DNA of 64,000 nt from JADLHS01 sp964594985. Its GTDB lineage: Bacteria > Verrucomicrobiota > Verrucomicrobiia > Limisphaerales > JADLHS01. Positions 42,021-50,572 of this stretch are shown one piece after another. Each line of letters begins with the position of its first letter. Within the stretch, counting starts at the first letter, position 1. The stretch is taken from assembly GCA_964594985.1 (NCBI GenBank), contig CAZQNQ010000009.1, positions 1 through 64,000 on the forward strand, written 5' to 3'. The translations under genes and the position numbers were made by a program. The notes beneath the pieces are model-generated. The model had not been told where the DNA came from, did no database searches, and was given only the letters and a program-made list of their open reading frames with translations.

Positions 42021-43502
42021 ATGAAAGCCATCCTGTCCAAAATCATGAGTCGCGCCAGCGACCTCGCCGCCGTCGAACCACTGCTCGCGCTATTCTTGGG
42101 CGCCGCATTGCTCGCCGTGTTTCTCACAGTATTTCTGAAGCCCAAAGCCGCCACGGACTCCACAAACAAACCGAGTTTGCTGTGGGCGCTATACGGGCAT
42201 TTCAACCGATTGGTGTTGGGGCTAACTTTGGTCGCGATATTGGTGGCGACGATTTCCGTTTTGCGCAGTTATCTGCGCCAAGCGGAATCCAACTTTCAAC
42301 GCACGCATGGGCGGGTCACCCAGGCAAACTATAACGCCGTGCAAACCATCTGGGGCGCTGAGCAGGAACAGGGCGAACTGAAAGTTCAAATCTATACCGA
42401 CGAAGAAATCACCGAGCGCATCGAGTCGGAAGACTTGACCAAGCCAGCGGTCTTACGGAAGAAAACCGTCCGCAATACAGTCACCGCCAATCCGTTCGTT
42501 GCCGCGAAGCATGACATTGTGCTGAAACAGAATCCGCGCAAGAAGGGGTCGGCGTATTATGGTGGTTATGAAACCGTCTGCCAGTTCGCCTGGAAGCTGA
42601 ACAATCCGGCGATCACTACGCAGAAGTGCAATCTGGTCTTCCCGCTGCCTGCCTCCGGGGCCATGTATGATGACATCTCCGCCACACTCAATGGCCAGGA
42701 TGTGTTGCCCCGGATGCAGTTGAAAGATTCCGCCTTGGTGCTGGCCCGGGAACTGGCTCCAAACGAAGCGCTTGATTTCAAAATCGCCTTCAAAAGTCGG
42801 GGCGTGTCCTTCTGGTATTTTCAGGTGCGCGAAGCGCGGGAGATTCGTGACTTCCTGTTGACCTTGACCCTGCCGGATTTGACCAAGGACAAACTCAATT
42901 ATCCTGGTGGGTGCATGACGCCGACCGAGATTCGGCCCACCGCCGATAACCAAGGCAGTGTGTTGCGTTTCAATCTCGACCATGCCATTTCCAGCCAGGG
43001 TATGGGCATCGCGCTCCCGTCCTTGCCCCAGTCTGGAGCCATCACGAACGCTGTGCTTGGCGAAGTCGAACGGGCTTGGTTAATGATTTTCGCCATGATC
43101 GCATTGACCTTGTCACTGCTCCAAGTGCGCCAGGCGGTTCTGATCACTGTTCTCTTCGGTGCGGCAACGGCCTTCGCCTATGGATTGCTCGGTGATTTCA
43201 GCGACTTGTTGTTTGGCTTTGTTGGAACGGCTATCATGATTCTGATTCCCTTCCTGTTGGGACTCGCGAAGTTGCTCGCGCGCGTGGTTTCAGGAGCAGC
43301 CTCGAAAATCTTGGCCGGGCAGTTTTTGGTTGTGGGAATCATATACCCATGTGCGACGGGTTTGGATCCGGATCGGCAGACGCTTTATCTGAATCTCTGC
43401 GCGATTGGCTTCCTGGGATTCATCGCTTGGATCAGCGTGAACCGCTTGCTAAAACGCCCCGCAGAACCCACTGAACCGGAACCAACGACCCAGCCAGCTT
43501 GA
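42021..43502 (+). CDS. Multi-spanning inner-membrane protein, function unknown
   Basis: A 493-aa protein with two N-terminal membrane helices (LLALFLGAALLAVFLTVFL; LVLGLTLVAILVATISVL), a large periplasmic domain of about 260 residues (ETVCQFAWKLNNPAITTQKCNLVFPLPASGAMYDDISATLNG ... VSFWYFQVREAREIRDFLLTLTLP), then five or six C-terminal helices and a Pro/Glu tail. The layout recalls CreD-like inner-membrane proteins, but I am not certain. It is followed by the remnant of a VIT-domain protein gene, so the two probably formed one envelope system before the second decayed. Confidence 0.75.
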   Translation: MKAILSKIMSRASDLAAVEPLLALFLGAALLAVFLTVFLKPKAATDSTNKPSLLWALYGHFNRLVLGLTLVAILVATISVLRSYLRQAESNFQRTHGRVTQANYNAVQTIWGAEQEQGELKVQIYTDEEITERIESEDLTKPAVLRKKTVRNTVTANPFVAAKHDIVLKQNPRKKGSAYYGGYETVCQFAWKLNNPAITTQKCNLVFPLPASGAMYDDISATLNGQDVLPRMQLKDSALVLARELAPNEALDFKIAFKSRGVSFWYFQVREAREIRDFLLTLTLPDLTKDKLNYPGGCMTPTEIRPTADNQGSVLRFNLDHAISSQGMGIALPSLPQSGAITNAVLGEVERAWLMIFAMIALTLSLLQVRQAVLITVLFGAATAFAYGLLGDFSDLLFGFVGTAIMILIPFLLGLAKLLARVVSGAASKILAGQFLVVGIIYPCATGLDPDRQTLYLNLCAIGFLGFIAWISVNRLLKRPAEPTEPEPTTQPA

Positions 43503-43535
43503 ATCAAACCGTGCTCAATTTCGCAAACTAATCTC

Positions 43536-43921
43536 ATGAATGCTCTGAACCGCCTCCGTCGTCGAATCCCGCTGCTGATCTGGATTCTTATCAGTTTCGT
43601 TTCCCTCTCACCCCGAAACAGCCATTCCCAAAACTTGCCGCCGGCATTGATGGTTGAAGAGAACGAGCGAGCCAAGTCGCTGAAAATTTCCAAAGTGGAT
43701 ATCGAGGTGCGCATCCACGGTTTTATCGCCGATAAAGCGACCTCCAAGGCGGGACGCCAACGCTCATCTTTGATCTTGCACAGTTGACCGCCGCGTTGGG
43801 CGGTCAGTTGGCAGAAGAAAAAGAAGCATCGGAGAATTTTCGGTTGCCGCCTGGCTCGTTCCCCCTCCGGTTCGACGGAACTTGTGGCGTGCGCCTCGTT
43901 CCTGATCCAAACGGGGAATGA
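43536..43921 (+). pseudogene. Decayed VIT-domain (inter-alpha-trypsin type) protein gene
   Basis: The frame opens with a signal peptide (LIWILISFVSLS) and KSLKISKVDIEVRIHGFIADKAT, the start of a VIT domain. It then shifts and stops at 43787. A second frame continues (TPTLIFDLAQLTAALGGQL ... FDGTCGVRLVPDPNGE) to a stop at about 43921. Most of the expected several hundred residues, including the vWA part, are missing. The damage ends about 60 bp before the tRNA-Gly fragment, consistent with erosion at an island boundary. Confidence 0.6.
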
Positions 43922-43982
43922 AGCGGAACTGTTTCCAATCCATTTCCAAATCGAGGGGCGGTGAGAAAACCCTTGATTTTAT

Positions 43983-44012
43983 TGGAGCGGGTGAAGGGAA
44001 TCGAACCCTCGT
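43983..44012 (-). repeat. tRNA-Gly 3' end fragment: left attachment site of the island
   Basis: On the minus strand this reads as a T-arm (GAGGGTTCGATTCCCTT) plus acceptor CACCCGC, discriminator T, CCA. The acceptor would need GCGGGTG, the usual tRNA-Gly 5' end, but none lies within 100 bp, so only the 3' end is present. It sits 100 bp upstream of a tyrosine recombinase gene, the normal arrangement of an integrated element. Confidence 0.75.
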
Positions 44013-44111
44013 CTCGATCTGATTCCCATAAACCTTCGATTTACGTTGATTTGAGCTTCTAGGTCCCACTAAAACTTCGGTGTCTATTCTTACTTTTATT
44101 CTTACACGACT

Positions 44112-45329
44112 ATGGCCTCAATCTGGCGACACCCCAACTCGAAGTTCTATATGGCATGCTATACCAACGCTGCGGGGCGCCAAGTCAAGAAGACCACCAA
44201 GCAGACGGACCGGAACAAGGCCTTGGAAATCGCCCTCGAACTGGAACACACCGAGGAACTTGCCCGGCAGGGCGTGCTGACGGAAGCGAAGTGTCGGGAG
44301 ATTCTCAGTGGCATGTTGGAACGGACGACGGGAGCCGGCATCCGGCACACTCCAACGCGCACATTCCTTAGCACTTGGTTGGAGGGCAAACAAGCCGCCA
44401 AGGCAGCGCGGACGGCGGAACGCTACGAAAACACCGTCAACCTGTTCCTGAAATTTCTCGGCAGCCGGGCCAACCGTCCCCTCATTGCGATCACTGCGAG
44501 CGACATCCAAGGCTTCGTGAACCAGCGCATGAAGGATGGCAGTGCGCCCAAGACCGTGGTGGTAGATGCGAAGACGTTGAACAACGTCTTCAACCAAGCC
44601 CGGCGCCAGGGCCTGATTCCAAACAATCCGGTCGAGGCGATTGAATTGCCGGCAATCGAGTCTTCCGAGCGTGAGGTCTTCACGCCAGCCCAAGTGAAAC
44701 TGTTGGTGGATGCCGCAAAGACCACGAGTTGGAAGACGCTGATCCTGCTGGGTTATTTTACCGGATCACGGCTGGGTGATTGCGTGAAGATGAAGTGGGA
44801 GGAGTTGGACCTGGCCAAAGGCGTCATGCGCTTCATTCCGCAAAAGACTCGACGCCAGACAAAGCGGAAAACTCGCTTCATTGAAATCCCGATCCATCCG
44901 GAACTCCAGTCTCACCTGGAGGCAATCGCGTCCACGGATAAGCCGGAAGTTTTCCTGTGCCCGGAACTCGCCGCGAAGGGCAGCGGTGGCCAGCACGGTT
45001 TGAGCGAATCATTCAAAGTTATCATGCGCCGGGCCGGGCTCGAAACGGGACTGGTCGAGGGGATGGGAAAGCGCAAATTCAGCCCCCAGTCTTTCCATTC
45101 GCTGCGGCACAGCTTCAACAGTGCGCTGGCAAATGCCGGCGTGTCGCAGGAATTGCGCATGAAACTGACCGGCCACAGCACCGCAAGCATGAACGCAAAA
45201 TACACCCACCACGAACTCGCCCCGCTCCGGGAGGCGGTCGGCAAGGTGCCCTCACTTAAAAATCGGCCCGTGAAGGCCAAGCAGAAAACGCGGCCTGGAA
45301 TGAAAGCCTCAAAAAAGTCCGCTCAATAG
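44112..45329 (+). CDS. Tyrosine recombinase (island integrase)
   Basis: A 405-aa site-specific recombinase. An N-terminal arm-binding region (MASIWRHPNSKFYMACYTNAAGRQVKKTTK), a SAM-like core-binding domain, then the catalytic domain with R220 (YFTGSRLGDC), H329 and R332 (HSLRHSF), H355 (LTGHSTASM) and the nucleophile Y364 (NAKYTHHE). It cuts and rejoins DNA at attachment sites, here presumably the 3' end of a tRNA-Gly gene, whose fragment lies directly upstream. It is followed after 2 bp by an unknown gene, suggesting co-transcription. All catalytic residues are intact, so the island may still be mobile. Confidence 0.95.
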   Translation: MASIWRHPNSKFYMACYTNAAGRQVKKTTKQTDRNKALEIALELEHTEELARQGVLTEAKCREILSGMLERTTGAGIRHTPTRTFLSTWLEGKQAAKAARTAERYENTVNLFLKFLGSRANRPLIAITASDIQGFVNQRMKDGSAPKTVVVDAKTLNNVFNQARRQGLIPNNPVEAIELPAIESSEREVFTPAQVKLLVDAAKTTSWKTLILLGYFTGSRLGDCVKMKWEELDLAKGVMRFIPQKTRRQTKRKTRFIEIPIHPELQSHLEAIASTDKPEVFLCPELAAKGSGGQHGLSESFKVIMRRAGLETGLVEGMGKRKFSPQSFHSLRHSFNSALANAGVSQELRMKLTGHSTASMNAKYTHHELAPLREAVGKVPSLKNRPVKAKQKTRPGMKASKKSAQ

Positions 45330-45331
45330 TT

Positions 45332-46255
45332 ATGTCAAAACGCACCAAGGCGACCAAAACGCGGAGCAGAAAATCGCGTCGCAAAGCACAACCGGTCCCA
45401 ATCGTCCTGAAGCTGCCGCCACCGTTGGAGGAGCCGCGGCAACCCATCCCGGTGGAAGACCTCAAGCAAATCACAGACGAAGAACTTCACCGGCGGCTTG
45501 TGGACGCTGACCTCAAACAGCTAGTCGCAACCTGCCTGCAACCAGTCGCGTCCTTGATGGCTCGGGCTGAGAAGACCAAGACTCCTACACCTGAGGTTGG
45601 CATGATCTGCATGATTGCTCACCGGACCATGCGGGCCCTTGAGCACCTTGCCGCCAAAGGAAATGTCGTGGCGGCGAAGGCCCTTTATCGGACAGTCAAC
45701 AAAGCAGTTGAGAATCTGAACATGGAAGCCTTGTCGAATCCCCAACTGTTTATGCCCGCCGCCCGCGAGCATATTCAGTGGCCTGTGCTATACTCGCGGC
45801 ACCCGTATTTCGCGACCAACATCGAGGATCTCCAGAAGAAGTTGAAGTTCGGCGAGAATTTCCATTTGGACCTTTTCCCATGGAAAGACCGTGAGCGCGG
45901 GACTGATCTCAACCTGATCAAAAACAAACTCGCGTTCCAGGCGTTGCAGGTCGTCATATCGGCTCACTCGGAACCACCTTCGGCGGATTCGTTGCTGGGA
46001 AAAGCACAGCCGGCGGATTGGAAAACCACCGCCAGGAGTCTAAAACCATTTTCACGGGAGTCTGCTCCTAAATGGGCGGCAGTAGCGTGGGAAGTAATCC
46101 TCGAAGCATACGAAAACACACCGGAGTCAGATCCGGACCTCGCCACACTCGGGAACACCCTTTCTTCTGAAAGACGCACACCGGCTGCAACACGAGCCCG
46201 AATAAAGTCGGCAGTTAAGTTGTGCATCCTGGGTTTTGCTGGGCCTCCCCGATAA
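45332..46255 (+). CDS. Uncharacterised island protein downstream of the integrase
   Basis: A 307-aa protein with a very basic N-terminus (MSKRTKATKTRSRKSRRKAQ) that could bind nucleic acid, then a mostly helical body (DEELHRRLVDADLKQLVATCLQPVASLMA; ALEHLAAKGNVVAAKALYRTVNKAVENLN) and a region HIQWPVLYSRHPYFATNIEDLQKKLKFGE. No signal peptide or membrane helix. Its start is 2 bp after the integrase stop. Similar integrase-coupled proteins occur in verrucomicrobial islands, but I cannot assign a function. Confidence 0.7.
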   Translation: MSKRTKATKTRSRKSRRKAQPVPIVLKLPPPLEEPRQPIPVEDLKQITDEELHRRLVDADLKQLVATCLQPVASLMARAEKTKTPTPEVGMICMIAHRTMRALEHLAAKGNVVAAKALYRTVNKAVENLNMEALSNPQLFMPAAREHIQWPVLYSRHPYFATNIEDLQKKLKFGENFHLDLFPWKDRERGTDLNLIKNKLAFQALQVVISAHSEPPSADSLLGKAQPADWKTTARSLKPFSRESAPKWAAVAWEVILEAYENTPESDPDLATLGNTLSSERRTPAATRARIKSAVKLCILGFAGPPR

Positions 46256-46455
46256 TCCCGTTGTGCGTCTCGTTCGCACTGCAGTCGGGGCCGTGTATTT
46301 GGATGCGGCATAATTGCTTATCGAAGAACTCGCTGCACACGATTCGAATGTAACGGGGATAGCCTCACTATTCGCGAGGAGGCTGCCGATCATTGTCGCG
46401 TCTAGGTGGCCTACAAAGTGGATGAGGGTTCCAGGGGACTTGCAACAATGCCGAC

Positions 46456-46755
46456 ATGCAGATTGCGCAAAAGCGATTGGTGACAGCGGGCCAAGTTGAG
46501 GTCTTGGCTGTTACGACGATCGCTCCCGTTATTACTTTTCGTTTTCCGCGCCCGAAGGAGGTTGATCCCTTCTTTGGCGGCGCGAGGACGTTTTGGAATC
46601 AAAGAACCTCGGGTGTTAAGCCGGATGTCGAATCTTATGTCGTGAAGCAACCGGGCTGCAAAAGGGGGATCAGATTTATTTCCTTCGAAAGTGCGCTCAA
46701 CTATTTCGAGCGACTCCGGGCCAGCCAACAAAAAGATAACCCAAACTCAAAATAA
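46456..46755 (+). CDS. Small excisionase/HTH-like island protein
   Basis: A 99-aa protein whose C-terminal half VKQPGCKRGIRFISFESALNYFERLRASQ resembles the beta-wing plus helix of small DNA-binding proteins (AlpA/excisionase style) found beside recombinases in verrucomicrobial islands. The N-terminus is weakly conserved-looking. It lies between the integrase block and the replication-like genes. No strong ribosome site decides the start. Function is inferred from pattern and position. Confidence 0.55.
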   Translation: MQIAQKRLVTAGQVEVLAVTTIAPVITFRFPRPKEVDPFFGGARTFWNQRTSGVKPDVESYVVKQPGCKRGIRFISFESALNYFERLRASQQKDNPNSK

Positions 46756-46781
46756 AAAAGGCCGCCGTTAGCGCGGCGGCC
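46756..46781 (-). terminator. Rho-independent terminator reading leftward
   Basis: GGCCGCCG (46760-46767) and CGGCGGCC (46774-46781) pair perfectly. The T-tract lies on the minus strand side (46754-46759), so it would stop transcription coming from the right, against the direction of the surrounding genes. Confidence 0.65.
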
Positions 46782-46859
46782 GAGAACTTGCAAACGGTGG
46801 ACCAAATGCCTGTCGTGACGACGCATTTTCGCCTACCCGGCAAGAAAGTAAAGGCGAAT

Positions 46860-47324
46860 ATGACTAAGACCGAACTGATCATTGAACTGAACCGTCTGCC
46901 GGAAACGGGGGCACTTTGGCACCGGGAGGACGTCCTGTGTTTTGCCCGATATGGATCATTGGGTGGCAGATTACGAAGTGCCCCGGAGTCAATGAAGCGG
47001 GTCCTGAAGGTGGTCCTGGGAAAATTGTTCGCCTTGAACAAGACCGGCACCGATTTTGATTACCAACCCGAGCGCGTCGATCCGGACGGGTTCCGACCTT
47101 ACTTCGTCCAGAAAGATCTCATGAAGTGGACCGGCATCACGTGCCGGGCCACGATCACCAACGGACTGAGTTGGCTGGCCGAATCCGGGATCATCACCTT
47201 GCGTAAATCGGGGCAACCCGGGGCGAACGGCCCGGCCTCACACGTCATGCTGCGCTTAAATCCTAAGGTCCTGATTGCTATCCAAAGACGGGTCAATGCA
47301 TTGAAGAAGGGAGGAGCGCAGTGA
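46860..47324 (+). CDS. Winged-helix replication-type protein, short paralogue
   Basis: A 154-aa protein homologous to the N-terminal third of the next gene: both share MKxVLxKLFALNKTGTDF(D/G)YQPERVDxDGFRPYF and then KWTG(I/T) ... SGIITLR, a winged-helix pattern like plasmid or phage replication initiators. The start is uncertain: ATG 46860 has an AAAGG site 6 nt upstream, while ATG 46806 would add 18 residues. Its stop overlaps the GTG start of the next gene (GTGA), indicating coupled translation. Confidence 0.65.
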   Translation: MTKTELIIELNRLPETGALWHREDVLCFARYGSLGGRLRSAPESMKRVLKVVLGKLFALNKTGTDFDYQPERVDPDGFRPYFVQKDLMKWTGITCRATITNGLSWLAESGIITLRKSGQPGANGPASHVMLRLNPKVLIAIQRRVNALKKGGAQ

Positions 47325-48679
47325 TCGCCAGCCTTATTCTGACCGACAAAGTGTCCATATTGATCGCGATCAATAACATGGAACGGACCAAAGCTAAATG
47401 GAACCGCGATGATGTCCTACGCTACGCGAGGTTTGGCGAGGATAAATACCTAGACGGTCGTATGCGCCAGGCGCCGGCATCCATGCGACGACTGATGAAG
47501 GTCATACTTAAAAAGTTGTTCGCCCTGAACAAGACCGGCACCGATTTTGGTTACCAACCCGAACGTGTTGATGCCGATGGGTTCCGTCCATACTTCCTCG
47601 ACGATCTAGCGAAGTGGACAGGCACCGCCTGTCGAGACACAATGACTAGGGCGCTACGCTGGCTGGATCAGTCGGGTATTATCACGCTTAGGGACCCGCT
47701 CCGGGACGAGGTGACCGGACGGTTTGGTTTTGCCACGATGCGCTTCAATCCTGGCGTGTTTAGCCATTTGGCTTACCGGGTAATGGGGTTGTATAAGCAG
47801 GCCAAAAACGCAGTCAAATCAAGACTTTCTAAAAAGTCACCGGTCAGAAAGTTGTCTGAACCTTCTGTTGTATTTAATAAGGAGTCCGGGTCGGCGGTAT
47901 CAGTTGTTGTTTCTATTTCCGTCTCGAAAGAAAAAAAGGAGGACTCACGTCCAGAAGGGACGGAGATTGCACTTTTTTTGAAAGACCAGACCTTGGAGGA
48001 GGTATTGGACATCCTGAAAACAGAATACCCGGATGTCGATAACCTGGACTACGTGCAGATGAACCAGGTGAGCAAACTGGTCCATAGCATCTATCCTCAA
48101 CAACAACTTACACCTGAAATAGCCCGGGAACTGGTGAAGTGCAAACGGAGTGATGATGAATACGGTGACACTTCGCTTGATGGATTCAACCACTTCGGAA
48201 AGTTCACCGACCTCCTCCAGCATTGGAAAACTCACGTTGCAAAGCGGCTGACCCGGGTAAGGTTTACTGACTTCGACGTCAATGTATTGTCGGCCATAGC
48301 CTATCAAGTGAACTTGGAGGAATCGGTATTCAATTCCCCGGAGATCCCTGGCTTCGAGTCACCTCAATCTAGGCTGGAGACTTTTAGACAACTGGTAGGC
48401 GCCATAACCAAGGGTTCACCCGCAGCATTCATCAAGGCCCTCGCCAATCAGGCCCGTGGATACCTGCTGGAAGACGAAACAGCCTACGCTATGATCGTCA
48501 AGAAAGTGCCGGCCATCCAGCAATGGTGCGGAGTCAATCGTTACGACCACGAGCGCCTGCAGCGTGAGTTCAAGAATCAACGGACGAAGATCAACGTGTG
48601 GAAAGCCATCCGGCTATACTTTGGCTTGGAGGAACAAAAACCGAAACCTGAGAATGTCTTGCACGAGGCGCAAATCTGA
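47321..48679 (+). CDS. Replication initiator-like winged-helix protein
   Basis: A 452-aa protein. The N-terminal 140 residues are the winged-helix unit shared with the preceding gene. A polar linker follows (about 165-225), and the C-terminal half is helical (ETFRQLVGAITKGSPAAFIKALANQARGYLLEDETAYAMIVKKV). Its GTG start overlaps the upstream stop and has a strong GGGAGGAG ribosome site. The arrangement (tandem wHTH plus a primase-like gene) is typical of replication modules of integrative elements. No ATPase or nuclease motif is visible, so the exact role in initiation is inferred. Confidence 0.65.
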   Translation: MIASLILTDKVSILIAINNMERTKAKWNRDDVLRYARFGEDKYLDGRMRQAPASMRRLMKVILKKLFALNKTGTDFGYQPERVDADGFRPYFLDDLAKWTGTACRDTMTRALRWLDQSGIITLRDPLRDEVTGRFGFATMRFNPGVFSHLAYRVMGLYKQAKNAVKSRLSKKSPVRKLSEPSVVFNKESGSAVSVVVSISVSKEKKEDSRPEGTEIALFLKDQTLEEVLDILKTEYPDVDNLDYVQMNQVSKLVHSIYPQQQLTPEIARELVKCKRSDDEYGDTSLDGFNHFGKFTDLLQHWKTHVAKRLTRVRFTDFDVNVLSAIAYQVNLEESVFNSPEIPGFESPQSRLETFRQLVGAITKGSPAAFIKALANQARGYLLEDETAYAMIVKKVPAIQQWCGVNRYDHERLQREFKNQRTKINVWKAIRLYFGLEEQKPKPENVLHEAQI

Positions 48680-48700
48680 AAATTCGAGGAGGGTTGGTCT

Positions 48701-49876
48701 GTGACTCAGCCTGTTGAATTCGATCCCGGCGCCGAAGCGGTGTTGCGCGGCTTGGAGCCACTTTATGCCCCCTACGTCAACGTGACCCCGGTTCATCTGA
48801 ACCACCCGGACATAGTGCCGGAGTTCCGGTCCGGCAGCGGCAAGGACACCGATCTCGGTGACGTGCCCAAGCCGACGGCTGATCGGGCATTCGGTGTTGA
48901 GCTTGGTGGAATTCATGGCGGTGCCCGTTTGTGCGCCTTGGTGTTCACACAATTCGCACGCCTCCAAGCGTTCTACCAGTCGAACCCCGGCTTGCTCGGC
49001 ACCCTCGTTTCGAAGTGGCCCGGCGTTGCTGTGATCTGGCTTCGGGCAAGCGGTCGTCTCCCGGTGAACTTCAACGCCGACTGCGTGCGATGGTGTTCGC
49101 AAGGAATCGTCCTGGTCGGCAGCCTCAATCAACCTGTCGAGACCTATATTCTGCAGCAGGGTGAGATCAAGTCGGTGGAGTTCAGCCAACTTGTGTGGAC
49201 TGAGCAACAGCAGGCGGAGGTCGAGCGCGTGTTATTGGAGATGGAGGTCGGACCACCTTTTCGCACAGTTGCACGGGGGCGGCGCGTGCTTAATTTGGCG
49301 TTCTGGGCTCGATACTTCACCGACATGATGCGGATCGCCTATGACCCGGACAGGAAATTGTTCGCTTGGGGTGATCCCAAGGTTCGTCAGCCCGTGCTGC
49401 TGACGGTAGATGGAACGACAAGGGAGTTTACGAATCTGCTGCAAACTGCTGCTCCATCCTTCAGTGACGGCTTTCCCCAAGGTGAAATCCGTCCGGCACG
49501 TGTTCGACAACTAGTGGAACGGATCAAGATGCTCATAACAAAGTCGCGTGCCTCAGACGACGAGATCCTCGACAGCTTCTTGGCAAGCCAGGTGGTTCGT
49601 GTTCCCGGCAAAGATACCACGAGCCAGGAGTTCTGGGCTGCATTTGTGCGCCACTGTGGTAGAATCAACCGCGTGGCGACGCCAACATCATGGTTTCTTC
49701 GCAGGCTCGGACCAAAGCTCCGAGCCCAGTTCAGTGTGAGCAAGCGCCACGACGTCGTCCGCAATGGGGCGAAAGTCCGCGGCTATACCGGCCTCGCGTT
49801 GAGGGAGCAAGTCGTGGCAGCAGAACCGGACGGCTCGGGCGGCTCGGACGGCTCGGACGCCACGGACGGTGCGTAG
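48701..49876 (+). CDS. Primase-like island protein
   Basis: A 391-aa protein. The N-terminal part (DRAFGVELGGIHGGARLCALVFTQFARLQAFYQSN; PGVAVIWLRASGRLPVNFNADCVRWCSQG) looks like a divergent prim-pol-type domain, and the C-terminal part (FLASQVVRVPGKDTTSQEFWAAFVRHCGRINRVATPTSWFLRRLGPKLRAQFSVSKRHDVVRNGAKVRGYTGLALR) resembles the winged helix that ends many phage and plasmid primases. No helicase domain is present. It starts with GTG behind GAGGAGGG. The tail is Gly/Ser/Asp rich. Function is inferred from pattern and from the replication-type neighbours. Confidence 0.5.
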   Translation: MTQPVEFDPGAEAVLRGLEPLYAPYVNVTPVHLNHPDIVPEFRSGSGKDTDLGDVPKPTADRAFGVELGGIHGGARLCALVFTQFARLQAFYQSNPGLLGTLVSKWPGVAVIWLRASGRLPVNFNADCVRWCSQGIVLVGSLNQPVETYILQQGEIKSVEFSQLVWTEQQQAEVERVLLEMEVGPPFRTVARGRRVLNLAFWARYFTDMMRIAYDPDRKLFAWGDPKVRQPVLLTVDGTTREFTNLLQTAAPSFSDGFPQGEIRPARVRQLVERIKMLITKSRASDDEILDSFLASQVVRVPGKDTTSQEFWAAFVRHCGRINRVATPTSWFLRRLGPKLRAQFSVSKRHDVVRNGAKVRGYTGLALREQVVAAEPDGSGGSDGSDATDGA

Positions 49877-49918
49877 AACACAACTTCAGAACGAGTTTCA
49901 AAATCATGTCGCGTAATT

Positions 49919-50572
49919 ATGCGTCAAAAACTGCAAATTGACCGCAAAGCTTCCAGCCCGGAAGAATTCCAGAACGCTCGTCAACTTCCGTTTTACAAGC
50001 GTGGTGTTCTTGAAGGTTTATTTTTGAATCTGGACGCAGGTCTCAGTCGAAGGGCCTATGCTGCGGAGAACAACATTTCAACTAGAACGCTCCAAAGGTG
50101 GATTCACCAGTTCAACAATGGCGGACTCATGGCGGCCCTGGAGCCGGTTCAGCACGGTCCGGGACGGAAACGTAAAGTGGGCCTGCAGGAATTCCGAGAA
50201 CGAATTCTGCCGGCGGTGAGGCTTTCGCTTCGTGAGTCCGGGCGCCTGGACACAATCAAAAACCTTTTCCAAGCCGCTCAAAGCCTCGGCCTAATGGACG
50301 TGAGTTACGCCACGTTCCGACGTAGGCTCCGGCAAACCGGGAGCCAATACCAGCGTCGGAAGATCGTGCCGACATTTGACGAATGGATGTATCATACTAA
50401 CACCGGCCGATGGCCACGGAGATTAAGGGCGTTTGGCCGGAGGCAAACCAGACAGCAGCGGCGGCTAGGGCAAGGGACTCGCGAATCGTTACGGCAAGAT
50501 GCCAATCCAAGGATCGATGACCGAGATCCGCGTTCAAGAACCGGATCAGCCGATGTGAAGTTTCCCAACTAA
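49919..50572 (+). CDS. Transposase-like helix-turn-helix protein, possibly truncated
   Basis: A 217-aa protein with an N-terminal homeodomain-like helix-turn-helix (LSRRAYAAENNISTRTLQRWIHQFNNGGLMAALEP), as in the DNA-binding end of IS630/Mu-type transposases, followed by a second HTH-like region (SLGLMDVSYATFRRRLRQTG). No DDE catalytic domain follows; the last 40 residues are Arg-rich and unlike a folded domain. It ends head-to-head (3 bp overlap) with the lipoprotein gene on the opposite strand. Either a remnant of a transposase or a free-standing DNA-binding protein. Confidence 0.55.
   Translation: MRQKLQIDRKASSPEEFQNARQLPFYKRGVLEGLFLNLDAGLSRRAYAAENNISTRTLQRWIHQFNNGGLMAALEPVQHGPGRKRKVGLQEFRERILPAVRLSLRESGRLDTIKNLFQAAQSLGLMDVSYATFRRRLRQTGSQYQRRKIVPTFDEWMYHTNTGRWPRRLRAFGRRQTRQQRRLGQGTRESLRQDANPRIDDRDPRSRTGSADVKFPN

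Noticed and set aside
43983..44080. Intact tRNA-Gly on the minus strand at the island edge
   Set aside because: Only the T-arm and acceptor 3' half are present; no GCGGGTG 5' acceptor, D-arm or anticodon arm can be folded.
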